DNA from: JBLIDK01 sp047632595
GTDB lineage: Bacteria; Bacteroidota; Bacteroidia; Sphingobacteriales; Sphingobacteriaceae
Reading direction: 5' to 3'
Assembly: GCA_047632595.1 (NCBI GenBank)
Contig: JBLIDK010000013.1
Coordinates: 1 to 43,193, forward strand
Length of the DNA: 43,193 nt
The position numbers and the translations under genes were made by a program. Of the stretch, positions 8,129-15,127 are shown piece after piece (position 1 is the first letter of the stretch; the number at the start of each line of letters is the position of its first letter). The notes below the pieces were generated by a model that was not told where the DNA came from, searched no databases, and saw nothing but the letters and a program-made list of their open reading frames with translations.

Positions 8129-9147
8129 ACTTGTGGCTGGTTATTAAAACTAGTGGTGTTGTCATTTTCTGAAGTGTCAATGATGGCAGTTCTATTTCTT
8201 CCAATTGCCACAATTTTTAAATCATTTAATGAGCCCAAATTAAGTGTTTCACTAATGTTAACTGGTTTATTGCTTAGCTTTAATGGTGATTCTACTTTTC
8301 CGAGATTAAGAGCTATTTTTTGATTTGCCTTACCTTTTTTAGTTTCAGTATTTGTCGGGTTATTTGTATTTAAACTTAAGCAACTTGTTTCTGAAACATC
8401 CCGTAAAGTAGCGCTTAGGCAAATTTCGTACTCATCCTTTTCTACGTATTGATGTGTTATTGTGGTTTTTGTTGACTTTGTGCCATCTCCTAAATCCCAC
8501 GAAAATTGCTCAATCTTTTTAATAGATTTATCTGTACATAAAAAAGTACTGGTGTTTGTAAAAACTACTTGGCCTGTTTCAGAAATTTGGTATTCAAAAC
8601 TTGGTGAAATAATAATTTCAGGGTCAATTACAATGGAAATTAACATTGGTGCTGAAATTTCACCGTTGGAGAAAATTTTTGAAAAGGTAAAACTATCAAT
8701 TCCAAAAAAGTCCTTATAGGGTTGATAATTAAACTCTCCTGTTTGGCTACTAAATTCCAGAAGGCCGTTTTTTGGACTATCAACCACTGATATTTTTACA
8801 ACTTTAGTTGTATCTGCCAATGTTAGGCCTGTACTTGTAGCTTCAGAAATAGGCTCTCGAGTTTTATCTAAAACCTCACTGGTTGTTGAACTTTCTTGAA
8901 TTGGATTAATGCTATTTATTTTTTCTGAATATTGTCTAACACCAAAAACACTCACCGTAATTCCTGTAAAGGCAATTAATGTAATGAGTATTAATTTTGA
9001 ATAATAAGGCAGTGAACCCCAAAATCCAGAACTTGGATTTATTTTTTTATCCAATTTATCAAAAAAGTCTGCATCTGGTGCTTCAGAATAACCTTTTAAC
9101 TTTTCAGTAAAGATTTTATCTACGATATGTTTTTCTTTGTTATCCAT
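8116..9147 (-). CDS. Membrane-anchored anti-sigma-like protein with cadherin-like and PKD domains
   Basis: 343 residues to the TAG. The N-terminus (residues 1-45, with EAPDADFFDKLDKKI) is charged and cytoplasmic, like the N-terminal segment of proteins that follow ECF sigma genes in Bacteroidota. One TM helix lies at about 50-70 (KLILITLIAFTGITVSVFGV). The periplasmic part has a tandem-95/cadherin-like unit (NGLLEF, FNYQPYKDFFGIDSFTF, about 114-172) and a PKD unit (FSWDLGDGTKSTKTTITHQY, about 175-258), then a Ser/Asn-rich linker. The start overlaps the ECF sigma stop by 8 bases, so the two are coupled. The protein probably binds the sigma factor and, through the barrel encoded next, reaches the outer membrane. 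The anti-sigma role is inference. Confidence 0.72.
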   Translation of the reverse strand: MDNKEKHIVDKIFTEKLKGYSEAPDADFFDKLDKKINPSSGFWGSLPYYSKLILITLIAFTGITVSVFGVRQYSEKINSINPIQESSTTSEVLDKTREPISEATSTGLTLADTTKVVKISVVDSPKNGLLEFSSQTGEFNYQPYKDFFGIDSFTFSKIFSNGEISAPMLISIVIDPEIIISPSFEYQISETGQVVFTNTSTFLCTDKSIKKIEQFSWDLGDGTKSTKTTITHQYVEKDEYEICLSATLRDVSETSCLSLNTNNPTNTETKKGKANQKIALNLGKVESPLKLSNKPVNISETLNLGSLNDLKIVAIGRNRTAIIDTSENDNTTSFNNQPQVKKK

Positions 9148-9700
9148 GAGTTACCATTGATTTATTTTTAATTTGCTCTTGCAAGTGTTTTCTTGCCTTC
9201 ATTAATTGTGTTTTAGAAGTATTTGGAGATATTCCTAAGTACTCCGCAATTTCTTTATGTGTATACCCTTCAAATACATACATGTTAAATACAGTTCTAT
9301 AACCTGTTGGTAATGAGTCTATCATTTCAAGCAAAAGCTGTTCTGATAAACCTAAGGCCGATTCTTCAAACTCAGGTTGCTCTTCACTCAAATTATCGAG
9401 TTCAACATCTTCTTCCGTATATTCTAGCCAGTCTTTTTTAGATTTTAATAATTGTAAGCATGCATTCATCATTACTCGATACATCCATGTCTCCAATTTG
9501 CTATCTCCTCTAAATTTATCAAGATTAGAGTAAATTTTCATAAACCCTTCTTGAAGCATATCATGCGCTTCAGATCTATCTTTTGCATATCTAAGGCACA
9601 ATCCAAAAAGTACACGAGAATAATTATCGAATAATATTCGTTGTGCTTTTTTGTCCTTATTTAGACATGCTTTAACTAAATCTGCTTCCTGAGGCGTCAA
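9140..9700 (-). CDS. ECF-type RNA polymerase sigma factor (sigma-70 family)
   Basis: 186 residues. Region 2 spans about 20-90 (LFGLCLRYAKDRSEAHDMLQ for 2.1/2.2; LETWMYRVMMNACLQLL for 2.3/2.4). Region 4 spans about 125-172, with the helix-turn-helix YTHKEIAEYLGISPNTSKT. It has no region 1 or 3, as expected for ECF factors. The start is TTG at 9700: no in-frame ATG lies between it and the upstream TAA, and starting later would cut region 2. It is coupled to the membrane protein downstream, forming a cell-surface signalling unit. The regulon is unknown; neighbouring PKD/T9SS genes are candidates. Confidence 0.92.
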   Translation of the reverse strand: MTPQEADLVKACLNKDKKAQRILFDNYSRVLFGLCLRYAKDRSEAHDMLQEGFMKIYSNLDKFRGDSKLETWMYRVMMNACLQLLKSKKDWLEYTEEDVELDNLSEEQPEFEESALGLSEQLLLEMIDSLPTGYRTVFNMYVFEGYTHKEIAEYLGISPNTSKTQLMKARKHLQEQIKNKSMVTHG

Positions 9701-9745
9701 TGTTTTGTATTTAGTGTTTTGATAGTTGCTAAGTTAAAGGGTTGC

Positions 9746-10810
9746 CTAGAACATTAAAATTTTTCCTGATGCCACTGTTTTTTCATCTACAATGGCATAG
9801 TAAAAATACATAGACTTTGATAAAGTTGACAAATCAAATTGATTTATTGGCATTATTAAAGTTTTATACTGCTTTACTTTGTTCCCTTTGAGGTCTGTTA
9901 TAATTAATGAATAGTCAGTTTCACCAAACTCTAAAAGCTCAATTGTAATAATTGATTTAGAAGGAGTAGGGTAGACTCTTGAATCATATTTTTTATCTAA
10001 ACTAAAGTCAACCACGGTATTTTTCATTTCAGAAATTAATAATTGTTCGCAGCTAGAACTAATGCATCCCGTAATGGTGTCTTTTATAACTAAGCAGAGA
10101 GTGTAATATCCAGAAGAATCGAATAGGTGATTTAATGTAAAACCCTCTATTATTTGTGAAGAATCTATGTTCCAAGTTACTTGTTTATTTGTTGAATCGC
10201 CAACAGGTTTAGCAGTGAGGTAGAGTTTGTTTTGAATTTTATTAATACTAGCACTGCATGCAGTGATGGAGTCGATTATAATTAGATTGCATATCGAATC
10301 CGAACAGCCGTTTCCGTTGGTAATAGTTAGACAAACATTATATGTACCTGTGTTTTCATAAATATGAGTTGGGTTCAAGGTATAGGAAGTTAATCCATCG
10401 CCAAAATCCCACATAATTGAATCAGTTGAGTTGATACTTTTATTCTCAAAATTGACAGTATTAAAATTTTCACCATTAGTAAAAGAAAAGAGGGCTTTGC
10501 ATTCTGGAGTTACATCAACGTTTACAACGGCGCAAAATTGATCTCTGCAATTATTTTCATCATTTATTATTGTAAGACAAACCAAATAGGAGCCTGGGCT
10601 TTCGTAAAGATGAAGAGGGTTTTTGGTTTTGGAAAAACTACCGTCACCAAAATTCCATTGGCAGCTAAGGTTTAATCCTTGAGATTTATTAGCAAAAGTT
10701 ACGAGCCTAACCATTGATTCCACTTTAAAAGTAAATTCAGCTTCACAACGTTGGCTATAACCTGATGTTGAAAGTAGCATAAAAAGAAATACAATGAATA
10801 TTCTTAACAT
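9746..10810 (-). CDS. Secreted PKD-repeat protein with T9SS sorting domain
   Basis: 354 residues. The signal peptide ends at GYSQ (residue 20). Two clear PKD units follow at about 21-102 (CQWNFGDGSFSKTKNPLHLY) and 104-180 (IMWDFGDGLTSYTLNPTHIY). A third, degenerate PKD-like unit lies at about 183-262 and lacks the GDG loop. Paired Cys in each unit resemble those of the 840-residue protein at 4759-7281, so these are probably paralogues. The C-terminal 75 residues (VYPTPSKSIITIELL, ending GKILMF) are a T9SS type A sorting domain. It lies just upstream of the ECF sigma gene on the same strand and could share its transcript. Confidence 0.85.
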   Translation of the reverse strand: MLRIFIVFLFMLLSTSGYSQRCEAEFTFKVESMVRLVTFANKSQGLNLSCQWNFGDGSFSKTKNPLHLYESPGSYLVCLTIINDENNCRDQFCAVVNVDVTPECKALFSFTNGENFNTVNFENKSINSTDSIMWDFGDGLTSYTLNPTHIYENTGTYNVCLTITNGNGCSDSICNLIIIDSITACSASINKIQNKLYLTAKPVGDSTNKQVTWNIDSSQIIEGFTLNHLFDSSGYYTLCLVIKDTITGCISSSCEQLLISEMKNTVVDFSLDKKYDSRVYPTPSKSIITIELLEFGETDYSLIITDLKGNKVKQYKTLIMPINQFDLSTLSKSMYFYYAIVDEKTVASGKILMF

Positions 10811-10815
10811 CAGCC

Positions 10816-10823
10816 CAAATATA
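10816..10823 (-). promoter_or_regulatory. Putative -7 element before the 354-residue PKD gene
   Basis: TATATTTG on the minus strand matches TAnnTTTG and lies 5 bases before the ATG at 10810, giving an almost leaderless transcript. It sits directly after the terminator of the GAPDH gene. No -33 box is seen at normal spacing. Confidence 0.3.
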
Positions 10824-10828
10824 AAAAC

Positions 10829-10863
10829 AAAAAAGCCACCTATATATATAAAAGATGGCTTTA
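10829..10863 (-). terminator. Rho-independent terminator of the GAPDH gene
   Basis: The arms AAAAGCCA (10831-10838) and TGGCTTTA (10855-10862) enclose an AT-rich loop containing TATATATATA. On the minus strand the stem is followed by a T-rich tract (GGCTTTTTTGTTTTT). It lies 24 bases after the GAPDH stop. Confidence 0.8.
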
Positions 10864-10886
10864 GTATTTAAAAGGTTGTCTAGATA

Positions 10887-12329
10887 CTAGTAATATCGTA
10901 AGCGAATTACATCAGCTAATCGTTTTGCTAAACGTATTACTTGTCGAGTATACCCGTATTCGTTATCATACCAAACATAGAGAACTACATTTCTTTTATC
11001 TACAGAAACAATAGTTGCTGGTCCATCTACGATAGAAGCATGAGAATTACCTACAATATCAGAAGAAACAAGTTCATTGCTAATAGAGAATTCAATTTGC
11101 TCAACCATTTCTCCAAATAAGGAAGCATTCTTTAAAGTTGCATTAATTTCGTCTCTTTCAATTTCTTTTGAAAGAGTTAAGTGCAATATTGCTAAAGAAA
11201 CATCAGGTGTTGGTACTCTTACGGCATTACCTGTTAGCTTTCCACTTAAAACAGGTAATACCTTAGACACTGCTTTGGCTGCACCAGTTTCAGTAATAAC
11301 CATGTTTAAACCTGCCGCTCTACCTCTTCTGTATTTGCTATGGTAGTTATCTAAAAGGTTTTGATCGTTTGTATATGCATGAACCGTTTCAATATGTCCT
11401 TTTTCAATACCATATTTACTTTGAACTACATTTAATACTGGCGAAATTGCATTGGTGGTACATGATGCAGCACTAAAAATGGTGTTTTCCTTAGTTATAT
11501 CGTGGTTGTTTACACCATAAACAATATTAGGAACATCACCTTTACCCGGTGCTGTTAATAAAACCTTATCAGTCCCTTTTGCTTCAAGATGCTTAGATAA
11601 ACCTTCTTGATCTCTCCAAACACCAGTGTTGTCAATTACCAAGGCGTTATTGATGCCGTATTCAGTATAATCAATATCAGTTGGGTTTTTTGCAGCAATT
11701 AAATGAATAGTTTGGCCATTAATAATTAAACATTGATTTTTTTCATCCGCGGTGATAGTACCTTTAAAGGCTCCATGAATGGAATCGTTTCTTAGTAAAT
11801 CTGCACGTTTTTGAATATCACCTTCAATAATTGTACGAGTTACAATTGCACGTAAACGTAATTGTTCACCTTTACCAGCTTGAGTAATTAATTCTCTTGC
11901 AGCAATTCTACCAATTCTACCAAAACCATAAAGAATAACATCTTTAGGTACTAGTATTAAGGTGTCTTTGCCTAAGTGGCTTTTTAGTTTAGTTTTTGTA
12001 AAGTCGTCTATCGAATCAAATTTAGATTGTTCATCAATCCATTCAGATCCTAAGCGGCCAATATCAATTCTAGAAGGAGCAAGGTCAAGCTTAGAAATGC
12101 TTTTTGCAAGGCTTACAGTGTTTTCAATATTTAAATCTTTATCAGCAATTCTTTGAGCATACAAATGATGATTAAGGATTTCACTAGCGCCTTGATCTAC
12201 TAAGGGCTTTCTGAAAATTACTAATTCAACACTTTTGTCGTACCAAAGTTGACCTACTTCATTTATTAGTTGAATTGCAAGTTTCTCTTTTCCAATCCAA
12301 TTGGTTAATTCGCTTTCGTAATTGTTCAT
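10887..12329 (-). CDS. gap: Glyceraldehyde-3-phosphate dehydrogenase, long form
   Basis: 480 residues, about 140 more than classical GAPDH. The extra length is an N-terminal region of about 130 residues before the Rossmann motif YGFGRIGR (134-141). The active-site motif SAASCTTNAISPVLN carries Cys290, and the partner His is in HAYTNDQNLLDNYH (about 317). The C-terminal WYDNEYGYTRQ is typical. The long form is known in Bacteroidota, often beside a second, classical GAPDH. The loop after the second beta strand reads RAIVTRTI instead of the usual xIND, so the Asp that favours NAD is absent; NADP use or an anabolic role is possible but not proven. It is a single-gene unit with its own terminator. 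Confidence 0.93.
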   Translation of the reverse strand: MNNYESELTNWIGKEKLAIQLINEVGQLWYDKSVELVIFRKPLVDQGASEILNHHLYAQRIADKDLNIENTVSLAKSISKLDLAPSRIDIGRLGSEWIDEQSKFDSIDDFTKTKLKSHLGKDTLILVPKDVILYGFGRIGRIAARELITQAGKGEQLRLRAIVTRTIIEGDIQKRADLLRNDSIHGAFKGTITADEKNQCLIINGQTIHLIAAKNPTDIDYTEYGINNALVIDNTGVWRDQEGLSKHLEAKGTDKVLLTAPGKGDVPNIVYGVNNHDITKENTIFSAASCTTNAISPVLNVVQSKYGIEKGHIETVHAYTNDQNLLDNYHSKYRRGRAAGLNMVITETGAAKAVSKVLPVLSGKLTGNAVRVPTPDVSLAILHLTLSKEIERDEINATLKNASLFGEMVEQIEFSISNELVSSDIVGNSHASIVDGPATIVSVDKRNVVLYVWYDNEYGYTRQVIRLAKRLADVIRLRYY

Positions 12330-12365
12330 AGTTTAATAAAAGATGATTTCAATTATAGTTTAAAA

Positions 12366-12405
12366 TAAAAAAGGACCGTAAATGAATAAATTCAATACAG
12401 TCCTG
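12366..12405 (-). terminator. Rho-independent terminator region between rpoD and GAPDH
   Basis: AGGACCGTA (12372-12380) and TACAGTCCT (12396-12404) form a 9-position stem with one mismatch around an AT-rich loop. On the minus strand it ends in GGTCCTTTTTTATTTT, a U tract. It lies 26 bases past the rpoD stop and before the GAPDH start, so it ends the rpoD transcript. Confidence 0.8.
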
Positions 12406-12430
12406 TTTTGTTAAATATTGTCTCTAAAAA

Positions 12431-13294
12431 TTAGCCTAAGTATGATTTAAGAATTTTACTTCTTGAATTCTGACGTAGCTTTTGAAGGGCTTTATCTTTA
12501 ATTTGTCTTACTCTTTCTCTGGTAAGACTAAAACGTTCCCCAATTTCTTCTAAAGAATAGCTGTGGTTTGTTCCAATTCCAAAAAATAAGATGACAATTT
12601 CGCGTTCTCTATCTGTTAACGTAGAAAGAGATCTTTTAATTTCTTTTCCAAGAGACTCATTCATTAATGCGTTGTCAGTATCAGGAGTGTCCTGATTTTC
12701 TAAAACATCAAGAAGTGTATTGTCTTCACCTTGAACAAAAGGAGCATCAACAGATACGTGGCGACCTGAGTTACTCATAGTATCAGAAACCTTGTCAACC
12801 GTTGTTTCTAGAAGGTCAGCTAACTCATCTGGAGAAGGCTCACGTTCAAATTCTTGCTCAAGTTTTGAAAATGCTTTGCTTATTTTACTTAAAGAACCAA
12901 CTTGGTTAAGTGGTAATCTAACTATTCTACTTTGCTCCGCAATTGCTTGAAGTATAGATTGACGAATCCACCATACTGCATAAGAAATAAATTTAAAACC
13001 TTTAGTTTCATCAAAACGCTTTGCAGCTTTAATTAGTCCTAAGTTACCTTCATTAATAAGATCACCCAATGTTAAGCCTTGGTTTTGATATTGCTTAGCA
13101 ACGGAAACTACAAATCGAAGATTACATTTTGTTAAACGCTCTAAAGCGGCTTGGTCGCCTTCTCTAATTTTTTGAGCCAGAATAACTTCTTCTTCTGCAT
13201 TTATTAAATCAACCTTGCCGATTTCATGTAAATACTTATCAAGTGATTGACTTTCTCTATTAGTAATGGATTGGGTTATCTTTAACTGCCTCAT
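12431..13294 (-). CDS. rpoD: Primary RNA polymerase sigma factor (RpoD/SigA type)
   Basis: 287 residues, the short primary sigma factor of Bacteroidota that lacks region 1.1. Region 1.2 begins near SLDKYLHEIGKVDL. Region 2 contains NLRFVVSVAKQYQNQGLTLG and the promoter-melting and -7 recognition stretch FKFISYAVWWIRQSILQAI. Region 3 spans about 130-205, and region 4 has the helix-turn-helix LEEIGERFSLTRERVRQIKD. It is the housekeeping sigma factor that recognises the TTTG/TAnnTTTG promoters seen in this window. It is flanked by a terminator downstream and a 391-base non-coding region with inverted repeats upstream. Confidence 0.94.
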   Translation of the reverse strand: MRQLKITQSITNRESQSLDKYLHEIGKVDLINAEEEVILAQKIREGDQAALERLTKCNLRFVVSVAKQYQNQGLTLGDLINEGNLGLIKAAKRFDETKGFKFISYAVWWIRQSILQAIAEQSRIVRLPLNQVGSLSKISKAFSKLEQEFEREPSPDELADLLETTVDKVSDTMSNSGRHVSVDAPFVQGEDNTLLDVLENQDTPDTDNALMNESLGKEIKRSLSTLTDREREIVILFFGIGTNHSYSLEEIGERFSLTRERVRQIKDKALQKLRQNSRSKILKSYLG

Positions 13295-13685
13295 ATGTAA
13301 ATGATTTGTTGTATTTGGTACTCTTTTTTAAAATTGATTGCAAAGGTAGCATTTCTATTCGATAAAATTACTCATTTAATCTTGATAGTTAGTTATCAAT
13401 AATCGTATCTAAAATAGTCCGCTTCAATAGTAACTATCAAAAGATGGTAATTGTTCCATTACCAAGGTAAATAGTGCTATTTTGATAAAGAAAATTTATA
13501 AAAATTAACTAAAATTTGTTCCGTTTTTTGGTGAGGCTTTGTTCAAATCATCATTCAAATCCAGTTTAACTATTTTTACTGGAGATTTTTATTTCTTTTG
13601 AGAATTTGTAAGGTGTTTTATAAATCATAGATTTCAGTTAATAACTGACTAAATCTGAAGCAAAAACCTTGCCTAATTCTAAGAA
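13295..13685. other. 391-base non-coding region upstream of rpoD with several inverted repeats
   Basis: No ORF is supported here. It holds the rpoD promoter candidate (13341-13348); a 10-bp inverted repeat TTGATAGTTA/TAACTATCAA (13382-13391 and 13431-13440) whose left arm can also pair with TATCAA at 13394-13399; a 7-bp perfect hairpin TGGTAAT/ATTACCA (13445-13464); and an imperfect 11-bp hairpin (13629-13656) after the hydrolase gene that has no U tract. The rest is AT-rich without recognisable sites. Confidence 0.6.
13341..13348 (-). promoter_or_regulatory. Putative rpoD promoter, -7 element
   Basis: TACCTTTG, followed by CA, on the minus strand is a full match to the flavobacterial -7 consensus TAnnTTTGC. 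It lies 46 bases before the rpoD ATG, giving a leader of about 40 bases. The -33 box is weak (TTTTATC region about 20 bases upstream). Confidence 0.5.
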
Positions 13686-14522
13686 CTAATTAAATGAATT
13701 TAGTGGTCCAGTCTCTTCAATTCGTATACCACGCTCTGTTTGTTTCACTGTAGCGCACTCAATATTTAGGTCATGCTCAAAAATTAACTTATAGTCGTTT
13801 TCAAAAGCTTCATTAAGAACATTATCTTTTTCTTTTAAGGTCAGCAATGGGCGAACATCATAACCCATTACAAAAGCCAATGGAAGGTGAGCCGATGAGG
13901 CCAAAAGATCGGCACAAAAAAGAAATTTTTGACCATTTAAGTCAATTAATGGTAACATCTGGCTCTCGGTATGACCATGTACCAGTTTAACATCAATATT
14001 TGGATGAAATTTAGGTTCTTTGTCAATGAATTTTAATTGCCCAGATTCTTGAATTGGAGAGATGTTTTCTTTTAAAAAAGAGGCCTTTTCTCTTGGGTTA
14101 GGATTCATTGCCCAATCCCAATGCTTAGAATGTGACCAGTAATGAGCATTTTTAAACGTGGGAACTAGCAAACCATTTTCATTTTTAATCGCTCCACCAC
14201 AGTGATCAAAGTGTAAATGAGTTAAAAAAACGTCAGTTACATCATCAAAGGAGAAACCTAAGTTTTTGAAACCTTTTTCTAGGGAATCATCCCCAAACAT
14301 ATAGTAGTAGCCAAAGAATTTTTCACTTTGTTTGTCACCCATTCCAGTGTCTACCAAAATCAAACGATCACCATCTTCAATTAAAAGGCAACGCATGGCC
14401 CAGGAGCACATGTTGTTTGAATCTGCAGGGTTAAGTTTATGCCAAATTGATTTTGGTACAACACCAAACATAGCTCCACCATCTAGTTTGAAATTGCCGG
14501 CATTAATTGGGTGAATTTTCAT
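13686..14522 (-). CDS. Metallo-beta-lactamase-fold hydrolase
   Basis: 278 residues from the chosen ATG at 14522. The metal-binding motif THLHFDHCGG (HxHxDH) is present, followed by the downstream ligands VHGHTESQ, FCADLL and FEHD. These give the full two-metal site of the superfamily, which includes lactonases and other MBL-fold hydrolases. It has no signal peptide, so it is cytoplasmic. An ATT-type in-frame start 30 bases upstream is possible, but a -7 promoter motif (14540-14547) lies inside that extension and relatives begin MKI-PI--GNFKLDGGAMFG, so the later start is preferred. The substrate cannot be inferred; quorum lactone or sulfur/phosphoester substrates remain open. Confidence 0.87.
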   Translation of the reverse strand: MKIHPINAGNFKLDGGAMFGVVPKSIWHKLNPADSNNMCSWAMRCLLIEDGDRLILVDTGMGDKQSEKFFGYYYMFGDDSLEKGFKNLGFSFDDVTDVFLTHLHFDHCGGAIKNENGLLVPTFKNAHYWSHSKHWDWAMNPNPREKASFLKENISPIQESGQLKFIDKEPKFHPNIDVKLVHGHTESQMLPLIDLNGQKFLFCADLLASSAHLPLAFVMGYDVRPLLTLKEKDNVLNEAFENDYKLIFEHDLNIECATVKQTERGIRIEETGPLNSFN

Positions 14523-14526
14523 AGAC

Positions 14527-14598
14527 TTTAAATTTAATTCAAAAGTAATCAAAAAAGGCTCCCCAGTTTTGGAAAGCCTTTTTCAATAAAGCAACATA
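14527..14598 (-). repeat. Terminator-bearing dispersed repeat, copy A
   Basis: Contains the hairpin AAAAAAGGCT...GGAAAGCCTTTTT (14551-14583), which works as a terminator on the minus strand for the small gene at 14715-14924. The left 34 bases (14527-14560) are identical to 37424-37457 (copy B). The right part, TTTTGGAAAGCCTTTTT followed by ATAAAGCAACATA (14567-14598), matches 38549-38580 (copy C). Copy A thus looks like a junction of the other two. Confidence 0.75.
14540..14547 (-). promoter_or_regulatory. Putative -7 element of the MBL-fold hydrolase gene
   Basis: TACTTTTG on the minus strand matches TAnnTTTG and ends 17 bases before the ATG at 14522. It lies inside the 34-base repeat shared with 37424-37457. 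Confidence 0.4.
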
Positions 14599-14714
14599 TA
14601 AAATTAAACGTCAAACGCTAGAAACTTTCACGGTTCAGTTTAACTATTAAGTCTAAGTAATTTCTAATTATTTTTTTATAAAAAACTACTTAGAATGTGT
14701 TATATTGGTTTATA

Positions 14715-14924
14715 TTACCATTTATATTCTTCACCTGTAATACAGCATAATTCGCCAGAGCCATCATCGTTAACATTTAGATGATAGTGGTCCTGATCTG
14801 AATCCACTGATGCATGTACCGACTTGCCATCTGTGGACATCATTACTGATGCGTCATAGGGAGTAGGATTATTATTTGAAATTAAGCCGTTTAAGCTTAT
14901 TATAAGTGTAATTAAGATTCCCAT
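14715..14924 (-). CDS. Small secreted hypothetical protein, 69 residues
   Basis: Not recognised. The N-terminal 18 residues (MGILITLIISLNGLISNN) are hydrophobic and look like a short signal peptide or membrane anchor. The mature part is acidic and Ser/His/Asp-rich (DSDQDHYHLNVNDDGSGE), with a CC pair near the C-terminus (ELCCITGEEYKW). The His/Asp/Cys content could suit metal binding, but that is only a guess. Its stop is followed by the copy A terminator about 130 bases on. A 25-base tandem repeat lies just upstream. Confidence 0.5.
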   Translation of the reverse strand: MGILITLIISLNGLISNNNPTPYDASVMMSTDGKSVHASVDSDQDHYHLNVNDDGSGELCCITGEEYKW

Positions 14925-14950
14925 GATTGATTTTTGTTTTAGTATAGATT

Positions 14951-14999
14951 ATTGTTCTTATAATAGAATAAAAGTATTGTTTTATTATAGAATAAAAGT
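14951..14999. repeat. Two-copy tandem repeat in a divergent intergenic region
   Basis: ATTGTTCTTATAATAGAATA plus AAAGT (25 bases, 14951-14975) is followed directly by ATTGTTTTATTATAGAATA plus AAAGT (24 bases, 14976-14999). The copies differ at two positions. They lie between the divergent genes at 14715-14924 (-) and 15128-16636 (+), 27 bases upstream of the first. Confidence 0.75.
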
Positions 15000-15105
15000 A
15001 GTGTGAGTTTAAGGGAAGTAAATCCAAACAAAATTTTATTTATTTAAAAAAAAAAGTATATTTATTTGTAATAAACAGCATATATTCAGATATTTATAAT
15101 TGTAC

Positions 15106-15113
15106 TAAGTTTG
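15106..15113 (+). promoter_or_regulatory. Putative -7 element of the TPR-like gene
   Basis: TAAGTTTG matches TAnnTTTG and ends 14 bases before the ATG at 15128. No clear -33 box is present at normal distance. Confidence 0.35.
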
Positions 15114-15127
15114 AATAAAAGTTACAT

